From positions 24,664,194 to 24,728,193 of the forward strand of contig CM038703.1 of NCBI GenBank assembly GCA_021613375.1: a stretch of 64,000 nucleotides of DNA, in the 5' to 3' direction. The DNA is from Megaleporinus macrocephalus. Taxonomy: Eukaryota; Chordata; Actinopteri; Characiformes; Anostomidae. Every line of letters starts with the position of its first letter. The stretch's first letter is position 1. The notes under the pieces were generated by a model. That model worked only from the letters and a program-made list of their open reading frames with translations, ran no database searches and was not told the DNA's origin. Shown piece after piece: positions 11,861-24,649 of the stretch. Both the position numbers and the translations under genes were made by a program.

Positions 11861-13700
11861 TGACTAATATATTGTCGCGGTCCAAAGAAAAACCTTTATC
11901 TCCATTTTTGTAAATTTTTAGTTTTCTACATTATTTGAACACAGCAGCTTAATTTACATTCTGTGGATAATGGCGATTGGACCAATAAAAATACTCCAAA
12001 TAGCTTTAAAAAACTTTTATCCATTGACATTAAAAGTAAAGATATTTTTGGCCTCTCCTGTAAAGTTGCTACTTTGGAGATACTTGCTTTTCTTTGGACA
12101 GAGTTGATATGCAGGATACAAAATGGGTATATATGTGTTTTAAAAAAATAATAAAATCTAGCAGTTTCACCATTTTTATATGCTGTCTTTGTACTATTTT
12201 CAATTAAAAATAGGGTTTCCATAATTTATACATCATTGCATTCTGTTTATATTTTGCACAGCAGTAAAATTCAATGGCCTAAACAGTAAAAAGTTTAGAA
12301 AGTAAACTAAAGAAAATAAACAATAACTTGCACATGATTCTTCATCTGTCAGTAGACACACATATTTGCATGTTTTCTCCAAGCTTCCAAGAAGCTTGTC
12401 TTGAAGCTCTTGGATTATTTCTCAGTCAGTGTGAGTGTCAAGGATGTAGAATGTCTGGAGCCAAACATTTAGCAGTGTTAGGCTCATGTACAGCTGATCA
12501 GTATGACTGCCCTAAAAGGTGTTGTAAAGCCATAAAACAGCGCTTTCTTCAACTTCTCCGCTACTCTTTCACAAATGTACAATTGGGTCATACTGTTTCC
12601 ACAAAATGTTTGCAGTTTGGTAACTTGTACTCTAGATCAACTTTTTGCAGCAGCTTAATATATTTTTTATAAGTAAAAGTAAAGTAATAAGTAAATAAGT
12701 AAAGGGGCTCCGTGTCTTTTGCAATATAAATTCTTTTCATGGGTGGTATGGTACAGAACTAGAAATGTTAGCTGTCTTCTAGTGGGGGCTTTGGTTGTCA
12801 GATGAGCTGCATGTATTTCCATCCCACTCCTCTGGGTGTTTGTGTCATAAGTGCTGGAACAAAATTGTCATACTTTTGGATGCAACTGGACTTTCGATTT
12901 GTTTGTTATCTTACACTTTAAATAAATTTGTTTAGAATCAGACATTTCAAATTCATACCAATTTCACTGAATCAATATATTTTCACTTTTTTAGTACAAG
13001 CTCACTCCTCTTGGAGTATTTGTATTTTCCCTCCACAAATTACTGGGTTCAGTGTATAGGTTTGTAGCAGGCAGCATTTATTGACGTAAGAATAAATGCT
13101 GAGTTAAATATTTTGTAGCATTAATGGATGATAACAACTTAAAAGTATTATAAGGTATTTAAATAGTTCCATTCTCGATTATCGAATTTCTAACATTACA
13201 TAAACATTGGATTAATTGTGAAAATGATCGAGGACTAGGTTAAAAAGTATGACAAAGTGGCATGCTACGACACCACATTTAATGTCAATTAGCTCTTTAG
13301 TACAACTCATTCTACTGCCATTGTTTGTCTGCGGAGATTGTAAGGCTAATTGCTAGATTTTATGTACCTGTTAGGAATAGGTGTGGGTGAAACACTTAAC
13401 CTCAGTCATCACATGCTTTTGGTCATATTGTACATCTGGCCCAGATAAAAATATTATTTACAGCATCAAAACTGAAAATGCTTGGATGAGAAATAGTTGA
13501 GGTCCTGACTTTGTTTCAGTTTGTCATTTTCTTTGAATATCTGAACTATTGAATTGTATAGTAAAACTAAAGAAGACACATGTAAGAACCATCTGACATC
13601 ACTCTTGTCTAGAAGAAACTGCATAAATGTTAACGAGATTTTACTGAGACTAAATACATAAATACATACGTAATACTACGAGAAAAGATGAGAGATGTGA
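11861..13700. other. Gene-free stretch with a possible transposase scrap
   Basis: No supported host exon. On the minus strand at about 12370-12650, words such as VDLEYKLPNCKHF and, after a frameshift, MTQLYICERVAEKLKKA resemble the C-terminal part of BED-type hAT transposases. That assignment is weak. Confidence 0.25.
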
Positions 13701-13713
13701 ACAAAAAACCTAC

Positions 13714-13840
13714 TATGTAAATCTTCATCATTTGGTCCAAGCCATAACAGTAGAAATTTGAAGGACCACCAAGATGCCAACCGTCAGCACCAAAACCAAT
13801 CTGCCAATCAGAGGCATCAGCGACTATACTACTGTATTTC
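13714..13840 (-). CDS. Possible further upstream exon on the minus strand
   Basis: The minus strand is open here and reads IVADASDWQIGFGADGWHLG, then GPSNFYCYGLDQMMKIYI, before a fair donor (ATA|GTAGGT at 13713). The acceptor is uncertain (several AGs between about 13823 and 13840) and lacks a clear pyrimidine tract. The phase at this donor does not join directly to the exon at 5020; using the next GT (TAG|GTTTTT) would. It may belong to the same gene through an unseen exon, or be a chance frame. Confidence 0.18.
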
Positions 13841-14149
13841 TCAGTATTTTTAAGCAAAGCATTTTAACATTTATGACTGTATTTGACTCTTAGAAGAAAA
13901 TTAGTGTATACGTAGTCATTGCTTGTCCAACTATCTTTATGAAAATGCTTGTACAAATGTATGAAATCATCTGAACATGCCTTCCACACCATCACCAGTT
14001 GATAATAGTGCCATTATGTAGGAATAGGATCATATTGTTTTCTGGTTTGACATTACTTGGTATTAGATTAATGAGTAACACTTTAGCAGCCTAGAAATAG
14101 CTTTTTATCCTCTGTAGATTAAAGCTTACCAAGTTAAGTTAGATTCTAT

Positions 14150-15995
14150 ACCAGGGTTATTTAATTAGAATTCAGTAAGATCCAGTCAGAGGGAATTTCC
14201 TCATGCCCAGGTCCGGACTGTGTTTGTGTAATGATTAGGGGTGTGTTTAAAAAAAGATTTTTGATTCAAATCGATCTTCATTTGAATAATCTGATATCAA
14301 TTCGTATAAACCCGTGATCGATCTTTAAAATTAGCTTGGCTTTGGATGACGGTATTCACGTTATTTTCCATGACATCACTGGGGGGGCCATCTTTGTTTA
14401 CTTTGTGTTAGAACTTCGAATACATTGATGCTAATTACAGGCAAAACAACAAGAAACATATAAAATGATTAGCATAATATGTTCAGTTAGAGGGAGTCAG
14501 TAATTGGAAGAAGAGGAAAACTTGGCTTAAACAACAGTGTTACGAACACAGCACATAAAGATCATAAAGATCGCCTTCCAAAAAAGAGGACCTGCGTCTG
14601 TTCTTACCGTTCTGTGGAGGGAACCAGTATCAGAGCATCCTTTTCCAGAGAAATGAGTTATGAAGCCCAGAGGAAGCAGATGCGTCGGGTGTTTGCGAGT
14701 TAAGTAACTGTTTTATGATCAGTGTCCACCGCACTAGGCTATCTGGGCTGTAACTAACACCCACGCAGAGTGGCTCAGGTAGCTGGCTTGACTTGGGTTT
14801 ACACCGGCTTTCAGAAATAGAAATTGACCGTCTTTATGTAGGAGTACACGGCCGACCTTCCCACTAAGCAGGTACCGATACGCTTCACTACTTGTATAGT
14901 TTTTAATTGCCGAACTGTCTACACCTTCCGAGAGTGTTATTAAACATGTCGTCGTAGGTAACCTCAGACTACCATTTCATATAATCCACCCACTGTGTTA
15001 TTAACCTTGGATAAGACATTGTTGTCCCATTTGAAATTCTTATTGTCTCTTTGGTCTCCTCCCATGTAACTGTATTCATTTTGGTTAGCTGAGCGGAAGT
15101 TCTAACACAAAGGCAGAACAAACACACGCTTGAAAGTGGGTGTGGCGAAATACGGTGAATATAAACATATAAACACTAATGTTTTTAGTAATGGTAGGTT
15201 GAGTGTTTCTTGTACATTTACCACATTAGTTCTCTGAAAATCTCTTTTCATATTCAAACAAAACATATTATTGTAACTGAAATATTCCTAAATGAATCAA
15301 TATTGAATTGAATCGAATTGAATTGAATTGAATTGGAAATTTAATTGAATTGGGACCTTGTGAATCGAGATCAAATCGATCTAGGAAATCAGTGGCAATA
15401 CCCAGCCCTAGTAATGATCGTAACTTGTGTGTTTGATTCAGTACCATATCCTGTATACTTAAGTAGCCTAGTAGTTCTATTAGCATTTTATGTCATCAGC
15501 AACTAAAAGCTAAACCAAATTACAAATACCATTCAGTATGTTTCAGCTATATTTATTGTTTTAAATGAGGAACTGAACGTGCAGCTTCTTGTTAACTCTG
15601 TTTGGAGCTGCCTGTGGGAAGAATAAACATATGTCTCTCCATTACTGGTTGAAAAGCGGTTTTCGCTATCAACTTTTCTTTGTTTCTCCCTTTATTCTCC
15701 GACTGCTGCTTCTCGCTTCGTACCTTGCCTGTGTGTGCGCCACACTCCCGAATCTGCACAGATCTGATTGGCCGAGGAGCGCCTTTGGAGAACTTACTAC
15801 GCAAAACTTACTATGCACATGATTTTTCTGTGATTTTACTGCACCGCAAAACCCTTATACCATAAAGACAAGTAAAGCTCCACCGCTTAAAATAAACACT
15901 GTCAAAATTAAGCCCCAATTAAGTAGTTCTCAATAGTTTATCGGTTTGGGTCCGCACTAGAAGACGTCTGGGTCCGGACCGCGGTCCGCCTATTA
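14150..15995. mobile_element. Older repeat hosting copy B of the hAT element
   Basis: Left part at 14150-14235 (gatccagtcagagggaattt, ccaggtccggactg) and right part at about 15500-15995 (gggtccggaccgcggtccgc) look like the two ends of one GGTCCGG-containing hAT-like fish repeat, split by the element at 14236-15410. Boundaries are approximate. Confidence 0.4.
14236..15410 (-). mobile_element. hAT nonautonomous element, copy B, with 8-bp target duplication
   Basis: Begins TAGGGGTGTGTTTAAAAAAA and ends CAATACCCAGCCCTA. An exact 8-bp duplication GTAATGAT flanks it (14228-14235 and 15411-15418). It is the inverted relative of copy A. Shared blocks include tgcgtcgggtgtttgcgagt and agctggcttgacttgggttt. 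At 1175 bp it carries roughly 500 bp (about 14810-15300) that copy A lacks, plus a short gaatt-rich run near 15304-15345. Confidence 0.9.
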
Positions 15996-16189
15996 GTGAC
16001 TTCTGTCACTAATTTTTTTTTTTCACTTTGCTTTTTATTAGACTCTTTGATTGACAGCAAAATGTTCAAATACAGATTATAAAACAGTTGTTATTTACTT
16101 TGCACATAAAAGAAGAAAATGTTTAGTAAGAGTTTTCTAATAGAAACTGTCTGGTTGTCTGAACTTATTGTTACCTACCAAAGGTTGCC

Positions 16190-17200
16190 ATAATGAAGTG
16201 ATTCAGAAGGCTTTACATGAGCCCAGCTGCCTCCCTCAACAGACCCCCTGCAGTTTGCTTATTGTCCCAAACATTCAGTGGTCGATGCCATCACCATTAC
16301 CCCACACCATCATTCCTCAGCAGCTGAGTGGGAAGCTGATACTGCTGAGTCGAAATACTTCACTCCTGGATCCTAGATTCCCTGATTGAGACACCTCAAT
16401 CAGTTAGGATTGACAGCATCTTCAGCGCCATCACACAAAACACAGGGAGGACCCTAAGGTTGTGTACTCAACCCCTTGCTGTTCACCTTGCTGGCCCATG
16501 ACTATGTGGCAACACACAGCTCTAACCACATTATCAAATTTGCTGATGATATGACAGTGGTGGATTTGATTAATGGTGATGGCGATGCAGAGAGGAGTTA
16601 TAATGGCTTATAGACTGGTGCAGAACCAACAACCTGTCTTTCAATGTGAACAAGACAAAATAGCTGGTTGTTGAGGCTGAGGAAAGCACATGTCCCCCCC
16701 CCCCCCCCCCACTCTCACTTTGTTATACAGTGGGACAATAGGGAGCATTTTCAGCACCCTACAGAGGATAGTGAAGACAGTTAAAAGAGTAAAAGCCAAC
16801 AGCATTGTGGATGACCTCACTTACTCCTCTCACACTTTCTTTTGTCCTCTGGCAGAAGGTTCCACATCTTTCAGGCCTCCACTGCCAGGCTGGGGAACAG
16901 CTTATTTCCCCTAGGTTTCAGACTCCTGAACCAGGATCCACCCAGGACTGTCATCACACACACTAAACGGTTTACACATTTTGCACATTCTACCATGGAA
17001 CTGAATGACGACTGCTCTGTGTTCTATTGTCCTGGTTCCCTCATGCCATTCTTGTGTAGCACTTCTTTTTGCACTGTCTAGTCATGTTGCACTGTCTAGT
17101 CTGTGTTAGTCTTGTGTGCACCATATGATCCTTGAGGAACATTTTTTCACTGTTTACTGTGTAGATGGTTAAATTTACAATAAACTCCACTTTACTTGAA
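16190..17200 (+). pseudogene. CR1/L2/Rex1-type LINE, 5'-truncated and broken
   Basis: Fragments of reverse transcriptase in several frames: HSSNHIIKFADDMTVVDLIN (with the FADD catalytic box), NLSF before a KTK-like stretch, YSGTIGSIFSTLQRIV, and the C-terminal SGRRFHIFQASTARLGNSLF. The tail includes the repeated ttgcactgtctagtc and an aataaactc near 17180. Frameshifts, stops, an interior shortening and a C17 run at 16694-16710 show it is dead. Confidence 0.8.
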
Positions 17201-19400
17201 TGTTATTGTTAATTTTATCCGTTTTAAATCTATATGTTTTCTATATTTTTGCATAATTTAAACTAGCAGCATGCAGTAGTACTTTTTTGCCACTGGGTGG
17301 GAGCAGAGAGCCAATAAAGAGAAATGGTGGAACAGGTGGTCCCTGGCTTGAGCATAGGATTAACGACATGAAAACAGAGCAGCCTGATAAAAATGGTAAT
17401 CTTTGGAAGAAGCAGCGACACTCAAAACCATCCAAAAGGGACAGCCAGCTGACATTTATCTGCATTTTAATAAACTATAGTTTATATCTGCTCTTTACTT
17501 CAAAGGATTGTGTAGGATTTATGTTGCAAGACAAACACAGATTAATCTCTGAAGCTATGTTAGCCATATCAGTATGGTCTCTTATTGTCATTGTAGTTTA
17601 TAGCACATTTCATATGTCATGTAAATATGGTGAATTAAATGTGTCCAACACCAAAAATGTCAGACTTTGGTATTTTCAGTCATTTTTAGTGCTGTAACAT
17701 GTCTGAAGCAGCTGAAAGAATCCTGTAAAGCCAGTGGTATAACAAACATGACAAAATTTGTAACTGGCTAAATTTGACATAAAATAGCAAACAGTCTTCC
17801 CTGTTTTCCCTGTATTTACAAATTCATGGCCTAATGAGGCATGTTAACAAGTCAGACTTATGGCATACCATAGTTGTGTCAGACTGTGTCAGACTTTGCA
17901 CACAGACTGCCAACACACGTACTCTGAAATGATTTACTTTTTTTAACCTGTAACAATTGTATTATGTTCACCATTTTGCCCTGCATATTCTTTGTGTCGT
18001 ATCCTATAATTATCAAAAAGATTTTGCAAAGAAGATATGCAAATATAACAAAATAAACAATTTAATGTCATTTTCACAGCAGCTCTAAATCATCGTCTTA
18101 TGCTGCATCTGCTAGTGTAGAGTAGTAATGGGGGTTAAGAAATGTCCTGGTGATGTACCTTGTGTAAATATGTAGATAATATAGACTAAAATAGAATGAC
18201 TGGCTATAACCTGTCCAATTTGATATTTTAAAAATACCCATCATTGTATCTTTACCAAGCCGAGGTTATTGTTTTGATTCTTGTTAATAACCCTTAGTGA
18301 TAATAGATGTGATTGTACCTTGACCTCCTCTGTGACTAATGGTTGTCGGGATTCATTCAATCTGAGTGCCTCAGAATGAGAGTAACATACCTATTTGATT
18401 CTAATTCTAAAATTCAAGGTAACATTCTGTCAACATTTGAGTTTCAAATAAATGAATCATAAGTGTGTTTTTAAACAAAAGTGTGCTGTTAGGTGCATTC
18501 CTAGTTGAAATGCTATTGCATTTTGGTTCTGTCAAGCCTGGTTTCTAGACATCTCATTAAGGCTTCTTTGTGTTAATGGAGTAGTGTTAGAGAGAGCTCT
18601 GATCAGAGGCCTCTTGTCCAGCTGGTGCTCAAGACCACAGATGTCAAGGGGGAGGGGTTGAGAAACAGAAGGTCCTGGAAGTGCTCTGTGGATGGAAATT
18701 GAGGCTGAGGAGGGGGGAGCTGAAGAGTTCAGTATTTCTTTCCTTATCCCCCGAGACCCTGCCTGTCTTGTTGCTGCCGTCATTTTGTATCAGCAGACGG
18801 TATGACTAAGCACCTGCTCCGTCCATTAGCAGAGGGGAGGGACTCTTTACGGGTAGAATTTCAGGGGACTGAAAAAATGAGAATACAATAGGTCATAGAA
18901 ACTGTAATGTTTGCTTCTGGGGTCTGTATGTGTTTTAAGACTGAGATCATTTAATAGTCGTTATGCCAGTCAATTTCACACATGGTACCTTATAGAACTG
19001 ATTTCCCCTCCAGCTTGCCTTACCAGTAGGGTACCCCTTTAAAAGCTCCATCTATTATTTAAGAGTTTTGATGGAGGGGCAAGCTGAATCCACTAAGCCT
19101 TCCACAAACACTCATCTAGCCTATTATGGCAAATTTTTATATCGAGTGCCAAAAAAGTTATTCGAGGGCGAGTAACTACTGCACATTTGTAGCCCATATA
19201 GATCATGAAATTAATTTTAAGATTCCAGACGCAGGTTTGTTCAACACGATTACAGCGTTCCTTAATTTATTATACGTAAATCCATCATGTTTGTTAGTTC
19301 GTATAAAGAAGGTTTCAAAACGTTTTGCGTCAAGACGTTTCTATGTATCCTTGGTTACGATGCTGCTGCAGCCTAGCGCTAGGCAGCAAGCCCTGTGTCT
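17201..19400. other. Gene-free stretch upstream of candidate promoter
   Basis: Contains a 136-codon frame at 17287-17697 with no recognisable motif and no splice support, and the minus-strand frame listed at 18532. Otherwise nothing. Confidence 0.4.
18532..18783 (-). other. Open frame of 83 codons near the candidate promoter
   Basis: An ATG-initiated frame on the minus strand in a locally GC-richer stretch, starting MTAATRQAGSRGIRKEIL and rich in Ser and Pro. It lies about 0.7 kb from the proposed epb41 promoter, in the opposite orientation. No signal peptide, domain or known family is seen. It could be a 5' exon of the minus-strand gene ending near 4.1 kb, or noncoding. Confidence 0.12.
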
Positions 19401-19638
19401 GTGGCTGTGATTGGACTATTTCAGTCTCTGCGTGTCTCCCATTGGTCGCTTCTAAAATACGCTTTAACTCATTGCATACGCGCCCCCTCCTTTTTTTGTA
19501 CTAGAACCTAAACACCATCTAAAAAAGAAAAAAAATTTTTTACACATGGTCTGCTACTCTGAATTCGTGTGAAAGGAAGGAGATTTTTAAACATCTCGCT
19601 GTGAATGTTCTCTCCATATTGACGAATCAAACGGAAAG
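19401..19638 (+). promoter_or_regulatory. Candidate epb41 promoter and noncoding exon 1
   Basis: Two inverted CCAAT boxes (ATTGG at 19410 and 19441) lie 31 bp apart, the spacing often seen for NF-Y sites. A TATA-like taaaata follows at about 19454 and then a pyrimidine stretch. About 150 bp of possible 5' UTR ends in a consensus donor, AAAG|GTAAGA, with exon end at 19638. No coding potential is obvious in this exon. The next good acceptor feeding a known exon is that of epb41 at 36813, so this could be a 5' noncoding exon with a 17-kb first intron. Mammalian EPB41 has several alternative noncoding first exons, so this may be one of several. Confidence 0.45.
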
Positions 19639-22600
19639 GTAAGACTAACCGCGGACCTTGCACCTCGCTGCTGGTTCTTGTATTGTGTTATGCGATGCTT
19701 GCGAGGGGGGAAATCTGTTGACATTTTTTTCACATTCGGCGCCATTTTCAGACACAGTGTCAACGCACCTGCCTTCCCGTTATGTGGCGATTCTTACATT
19801 TTTTCTTACATTTTACAGAGGCCGTTACCATGAAAACATAAATATTAATAGAAGTTATTCTTGTTCTTGTTTTTATAGATCTTTTGATTTATTGTTTGTT
19901 GGAAACAGTGGTGGGCAAGTGCGGTAATATTCTTCAGAATTCACTCCTGAAATCAGTAAATATGTTATCAGTAAACCAGTGAACTTAAAATGCATATTTT
20001 TCAGTTTTGCAGCCTAGTGGTCTTGAAATATTAAAATATAAAAATCATGTTTCCCTATAATGTCCATCAAAATGACTATTTTATGCTGTTACCACAGACC
20101 CCCTAAAAACGAGTGAAACGCAGGGACACTAATGCCACATTTCACTAGCAAATACATCATGGTACAGAACGAATGTTTGTTTTGCTTTCTGATTCACAAT
20201 AACTCTAAGCATACATTCAAATGTACTTTGTTGAATAATCTAAGAGGAGAAAAATAACTTTTTGGATATTGATGTTAAGGTTAGGTTTATGTGTTAGGTG
20301 TAGATGCTTTATTATTCAGCTACAGTAATACAAAGGTCTATAGAAATTTATGCAAAAACCCCACAAATATAGTAAGATGTGTGTGTGTGAGTCAGTGAGA
20401 GAGGGAGAGAGAATATTGCAGTATGTCTTAGCTTTTAAAAGCTCTTTCAGTCTGCTGTCTATCTCTGTCTGTCAGATTACTTCTCATTAACGTTTTGTAA
20501 CTACGTTCATTGTTATTCTGGGATTTCATTGTTTTACCGGAGCTAGTATGTAGTGGACATTGTGCATCTCTGTGCAACCTTCCACCCTCCCACTTTCTTT
20601 TCTTTTTGTTGTGATTTCTCCATGGTGATTAGGTGTTTGTGGAGATCTGCTTAACCATGTGGTCTATGATTTATATTGATTTTACATTGTCCTGAGTCTC
20701 TGTGTGTGTCTGTGTGAGTGTGTGTGCATGTGCCTGTGAACCGGTGGGACACTTAGCTGTCTAAGTTCAGTGTGTTTCTTTGTTTGTAACTTTTTTAAAA
20801 ATATTATCTTCAAATCAGTTACATATTAATTGATGTGAAGTAAAGTTGATCTAGCATGTTCTTTAGTGTTCTTTGCTAAAGTCTTCCAAATTGTTGGTGA
20901 TTTCTTTTATTATTCACCCCCACACCCCAATTACAAATGTTAAACCTTCTGTTTAACTGCATAAAATATCTTTGTAATATATAGTTTCATGAAAAATGTT
21001 GGTGTTCAAATACAAAAAATGGTCTTTAACATAAAAAAATGAACCTGCACATTTTGGTGGGTCAATAGATAACATTCTTAATTCTCAGTATGTTTTGGAT
21101 ACTATCCTTAGTTTCACACATTTAGGTCAGTCTTGAAAGAAAGACTAATAGTGACAGTAACAGACAGCAGTTTAGACAAAAGAAATAAGTGTGAAAGGAA
21201 GGGAAAATAGCAAGACATAGAAGGAGAGAAAAAAGCGGAGCTGACCGTCAGATACAGCTGCCTATCCTCTCCTTACATCAGCACATACACAGAGAGTGAG
21301 AGCTGCTTTCTAATCCAATGCAGCAGCGATTAATTTTAAAGCCGCTTTCCAGCCTTAAGCTCTCTTACTGCATCCAGTTACAAAGCACACAGCACTCACA
21401 CACTGTCCCACTATATTTATTCTCCTCTTGCTGCACATTTTCATACTCTTGTATTTTTCAGTTTTTCCACTCCTGTATTTTAGTAGTAATAAATACAGAT
21501 TTACTGACAATCAACTAATGGAAATTTTGAATTGTGGTTCAGCAAAATAATTTTAGAAAACAAACTAATAAAAGTGGCCTAGACAAAAATGATGGTACCC
21601 TTAACTTAAACTTTTGGTACACAATCTTTTGAGGGAATCACTACAATCAAGCAATTTTTCTAACTCTCAATAAGATTTCTTTAAATATCCTACAAAGATC
21701 CTTGACGTTATTCAGGTGAAGGGCTATCATGTGTCTTTCATTGTTTGAACATTGTGGTATTTTGTTTTTCTGTGGCACGCAAGTAAAACTAATGCCTTCC
21801 AACTGGTGTTTCACCCCCTACAATTATCTTAAAAATGAAAGAGTGTGATTTATTGAACAGCAAGAATTACCAAGCCATATCAAGAGCAATTTCAGCCTAC
21901 AAGTCTCCTACACAAGTATGTTTATTTTCTGTGCATTAAACAGACTTTTTTGTGGTATTATCACATTGTCGACTGTGTTGAAACCAATTTTTAGAGAAAT
22001 ATTGATTGGGAGGTTCCTCATCCTGTAGGTTAGGATTAATGTTAGGCTTATGGTTATAGCTTATCAGTTTGTTTTTTATTGTTGGCTTTTCCATGTTTCT
22101 TGGTGTTGTGATCTAGTATCTGTGCAATATTGTGAAACTGCAAAATTAGTTACTGGTTCTCATTGCAAGTTTGACTATACATTTGGAATTCAGTAAATTA
22201 CATTTTGAGTTCATTTTGGGCAAAACAGTTTGGTTTATTTCTAGCATGTGAGTGGACACCTTAAGAAAAGGAATGGGGTGGTTTGAAATTAAAATTTTCT
22301 CAAGGTGTGTGAACCTCTTGTAGGTGTTTAAGGAGAATACGAGCTATAGACTATTACATGCATGAATTATTAACTGCCAAACAAGGAACAATACCAGTCA
22401 TTTTGATAGAGTTTTTTGCTCTTTTTGTGTTTTTTTTTAGCTGAATATTGTGGGATTGTATTGGTAGACACTAAAGTGTTTCCTGTAAATCAAGAGGTTT
22501 GATAGGGTACTAACAAAATGCAGATATCAAAACATTGTTTTTCCTTATGTATAATATGTATTAATAATATTTTATGTATCTGTAAGTCCTCAGCAGTTTG

Positions 22601-24640
22601 TTCGGCTAGTCTAGTGTCTAAAACTGTTGTTTTTGTCCATTATTTAGTTTTTATTCGGTTTTATTCAGTATAAATATTGATTCACAGTAGGGATTGGTAT
22701 TGAGGGATGACAAGCTCCTGGATGAATGGTGCCACTATGAGCTTTTATGTATTGGTAATGCATTACAATTATCAGGGATTTTGAAATGGTTGGTACTATC
22801 TTGGACAAACCAGAGGAGCTGTCTGTGTGGCGAAAGTGTTTGCACCCCTATTTAATCAATTTTAATAGCTGAAAGGATAAAACATTTAAAGTTGCGGGCT
22901 CACCTGACTAAATTTAATGACAATGCAGCTATACCGCACCATAGTGTGGCATAAGGGATTTGGTCTGAGCCATCACTTTTTAAAGTTTACAAAAGAACAA
23001 GGCACAGACAAAAGGCTGTGGCTCAGACTCCATGCTAACACTCCAGAAACACAGCTTTCCCAAAGCTAAATGCTGAAAACATACCCACTCCAGACTAGTT
23101 CTTCCTCTCTGCTGTACTTGCTACAAAATAAAACACCCTTCACAAACAAAATGACCATTTTTTCATTTTGAACAAGTTAATATACCCAGTCAAGACGAAC
23201 ACCACAGTATGTATAGCAGTAGTTCTGAACAACAGCCACACATGAAGATTAAATAAAAATCAAATAAATTAAATAAATTGCATGTAACCCAGCACAAGAA
23301 TAAAAGCAATAAAAAGGAATGCAGAACGTATATTCAGCTGTTACTGTAAACTGGATGTAAACTTCAGAAAAATCACGTTTTGGGAATACAGCAATATACT
23401 ATCGATTATACACATGCTTAAATTAATTTATCTATGACCTACCCGACTCAGAAGAGCTGCAGACACCCTAATCAAGCTTCTAATTCTGTTCCGTGCAGCT
23501 GAAGTGAAATGATTTCTCATTCCACCTTAAATGCTGCAGCAGTTACATTCTGGCAGCTGTATTAGAAGCAAACTTCATCCTCATTGTGGTTGTAGAAAAT
23601 GACCGCCAAGCATAGTTCTAACATGTCTCCAGTTGTTAATCTGAGATTCAGTGCTGTCTGTACAGCAAGCTTTTCTGTAAAACAGCAATAATTTATGTCC
23701 AGAATATTCTGAGATGCCATATTTCTATTTCTGCGTTTGTACTGTAGTGTAGTAGTGATAAATTGCAAGGAGCATAAAACACAGTTTTATTCTGTTTCTC
23801 CTGACATTCTTAATATTCATAAATAATTTAGCTTCCAGTTACCTCAGACAAAGCCGTTGCACTCTGCAGGTGTCTACAACAATTTCAGAGTTTAAATTAT
23901 ATGGCTGAGGCTGATACTAGTAGTTTATGGTCTCAAGACTGTTCTTGAGTAGTTTAAATAAAAGAAAAAGTATCTCGCTTGCTAACTATTATCCTAGTTT
24001 GGAACTTAGTCTGAGCTGTCTTCACCAACAGAGGTAACTTATTGTGCATTTCTTAATATTTTTTTGTTAATATTTCCAACTGTAGGATGATGACCACAGC
24101 CTTTTCACGTCTTTCATTTGGAATCTTGTCAAATGTTTTCATGTTATGTCATGGCACCATGTTTCTGTACCAAATCATGCAGAGTAGCATCTATATCAAT
24201 AACTAAATAAGAATATCAATAACTAAATTGATTCTAAATTATCACTACTGTAGGCTGAAGGTATTAGGAATTTCTGCTTGGGAGTTAATTGCTCTATTTT
24301 TCCAGGCAGAATGGAATACAGGCACCATGTTCACTACAGTTGTCTAACAAACTTTTAGTGTTTTAATACCCAAGACAAGGTCATTGTACCATTGAGCAAG
24401 CTTTTTCTGCCTTGTTATTTTATTTTTTAGTGGAGTCACGTTATCTAAAGTGGAACGAAAAGTATCCTTCAAGCAGTTGGTTAGAATATTGAATTCAGTA
24501 GGTCCACATGAACATGAGTCTAAACCGTCCTGACCACCCCTGTTTTCTCAGAATTCCGGATGCACACTCCTAATTGTATAATCCTCTCTGTCAGACAAGA
24601 TACCAACTTACACTTCTCATGAATAAAGCTATTTTCGGTG
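19639..24640 (+). other. Possible epb41 first intron, left part
   Basis: No coding exon seen. It contains short purine- and GT-rich runs (20379-20412, 20700-20740). Around 23525-23545 lies ttccaccttaaatgctgcag, a word that recurs near 35155 and 44050. AT-rich throughout. Confidence 0.4.
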
Positions 24641-24649
24641 CTCTTACTA

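Noticed and set aside
12328..12672. Plus-strand frame of 114 codons, Cys-rich
   Set aside because: The minus strand gives better, though weak, similarity to hAT transposase words; no start context or splice support.
17287..17697. 136-codon plus-strand frame
   Set aside because: Composition is like translated AT-rich DNA, with no motif and no splice sites.
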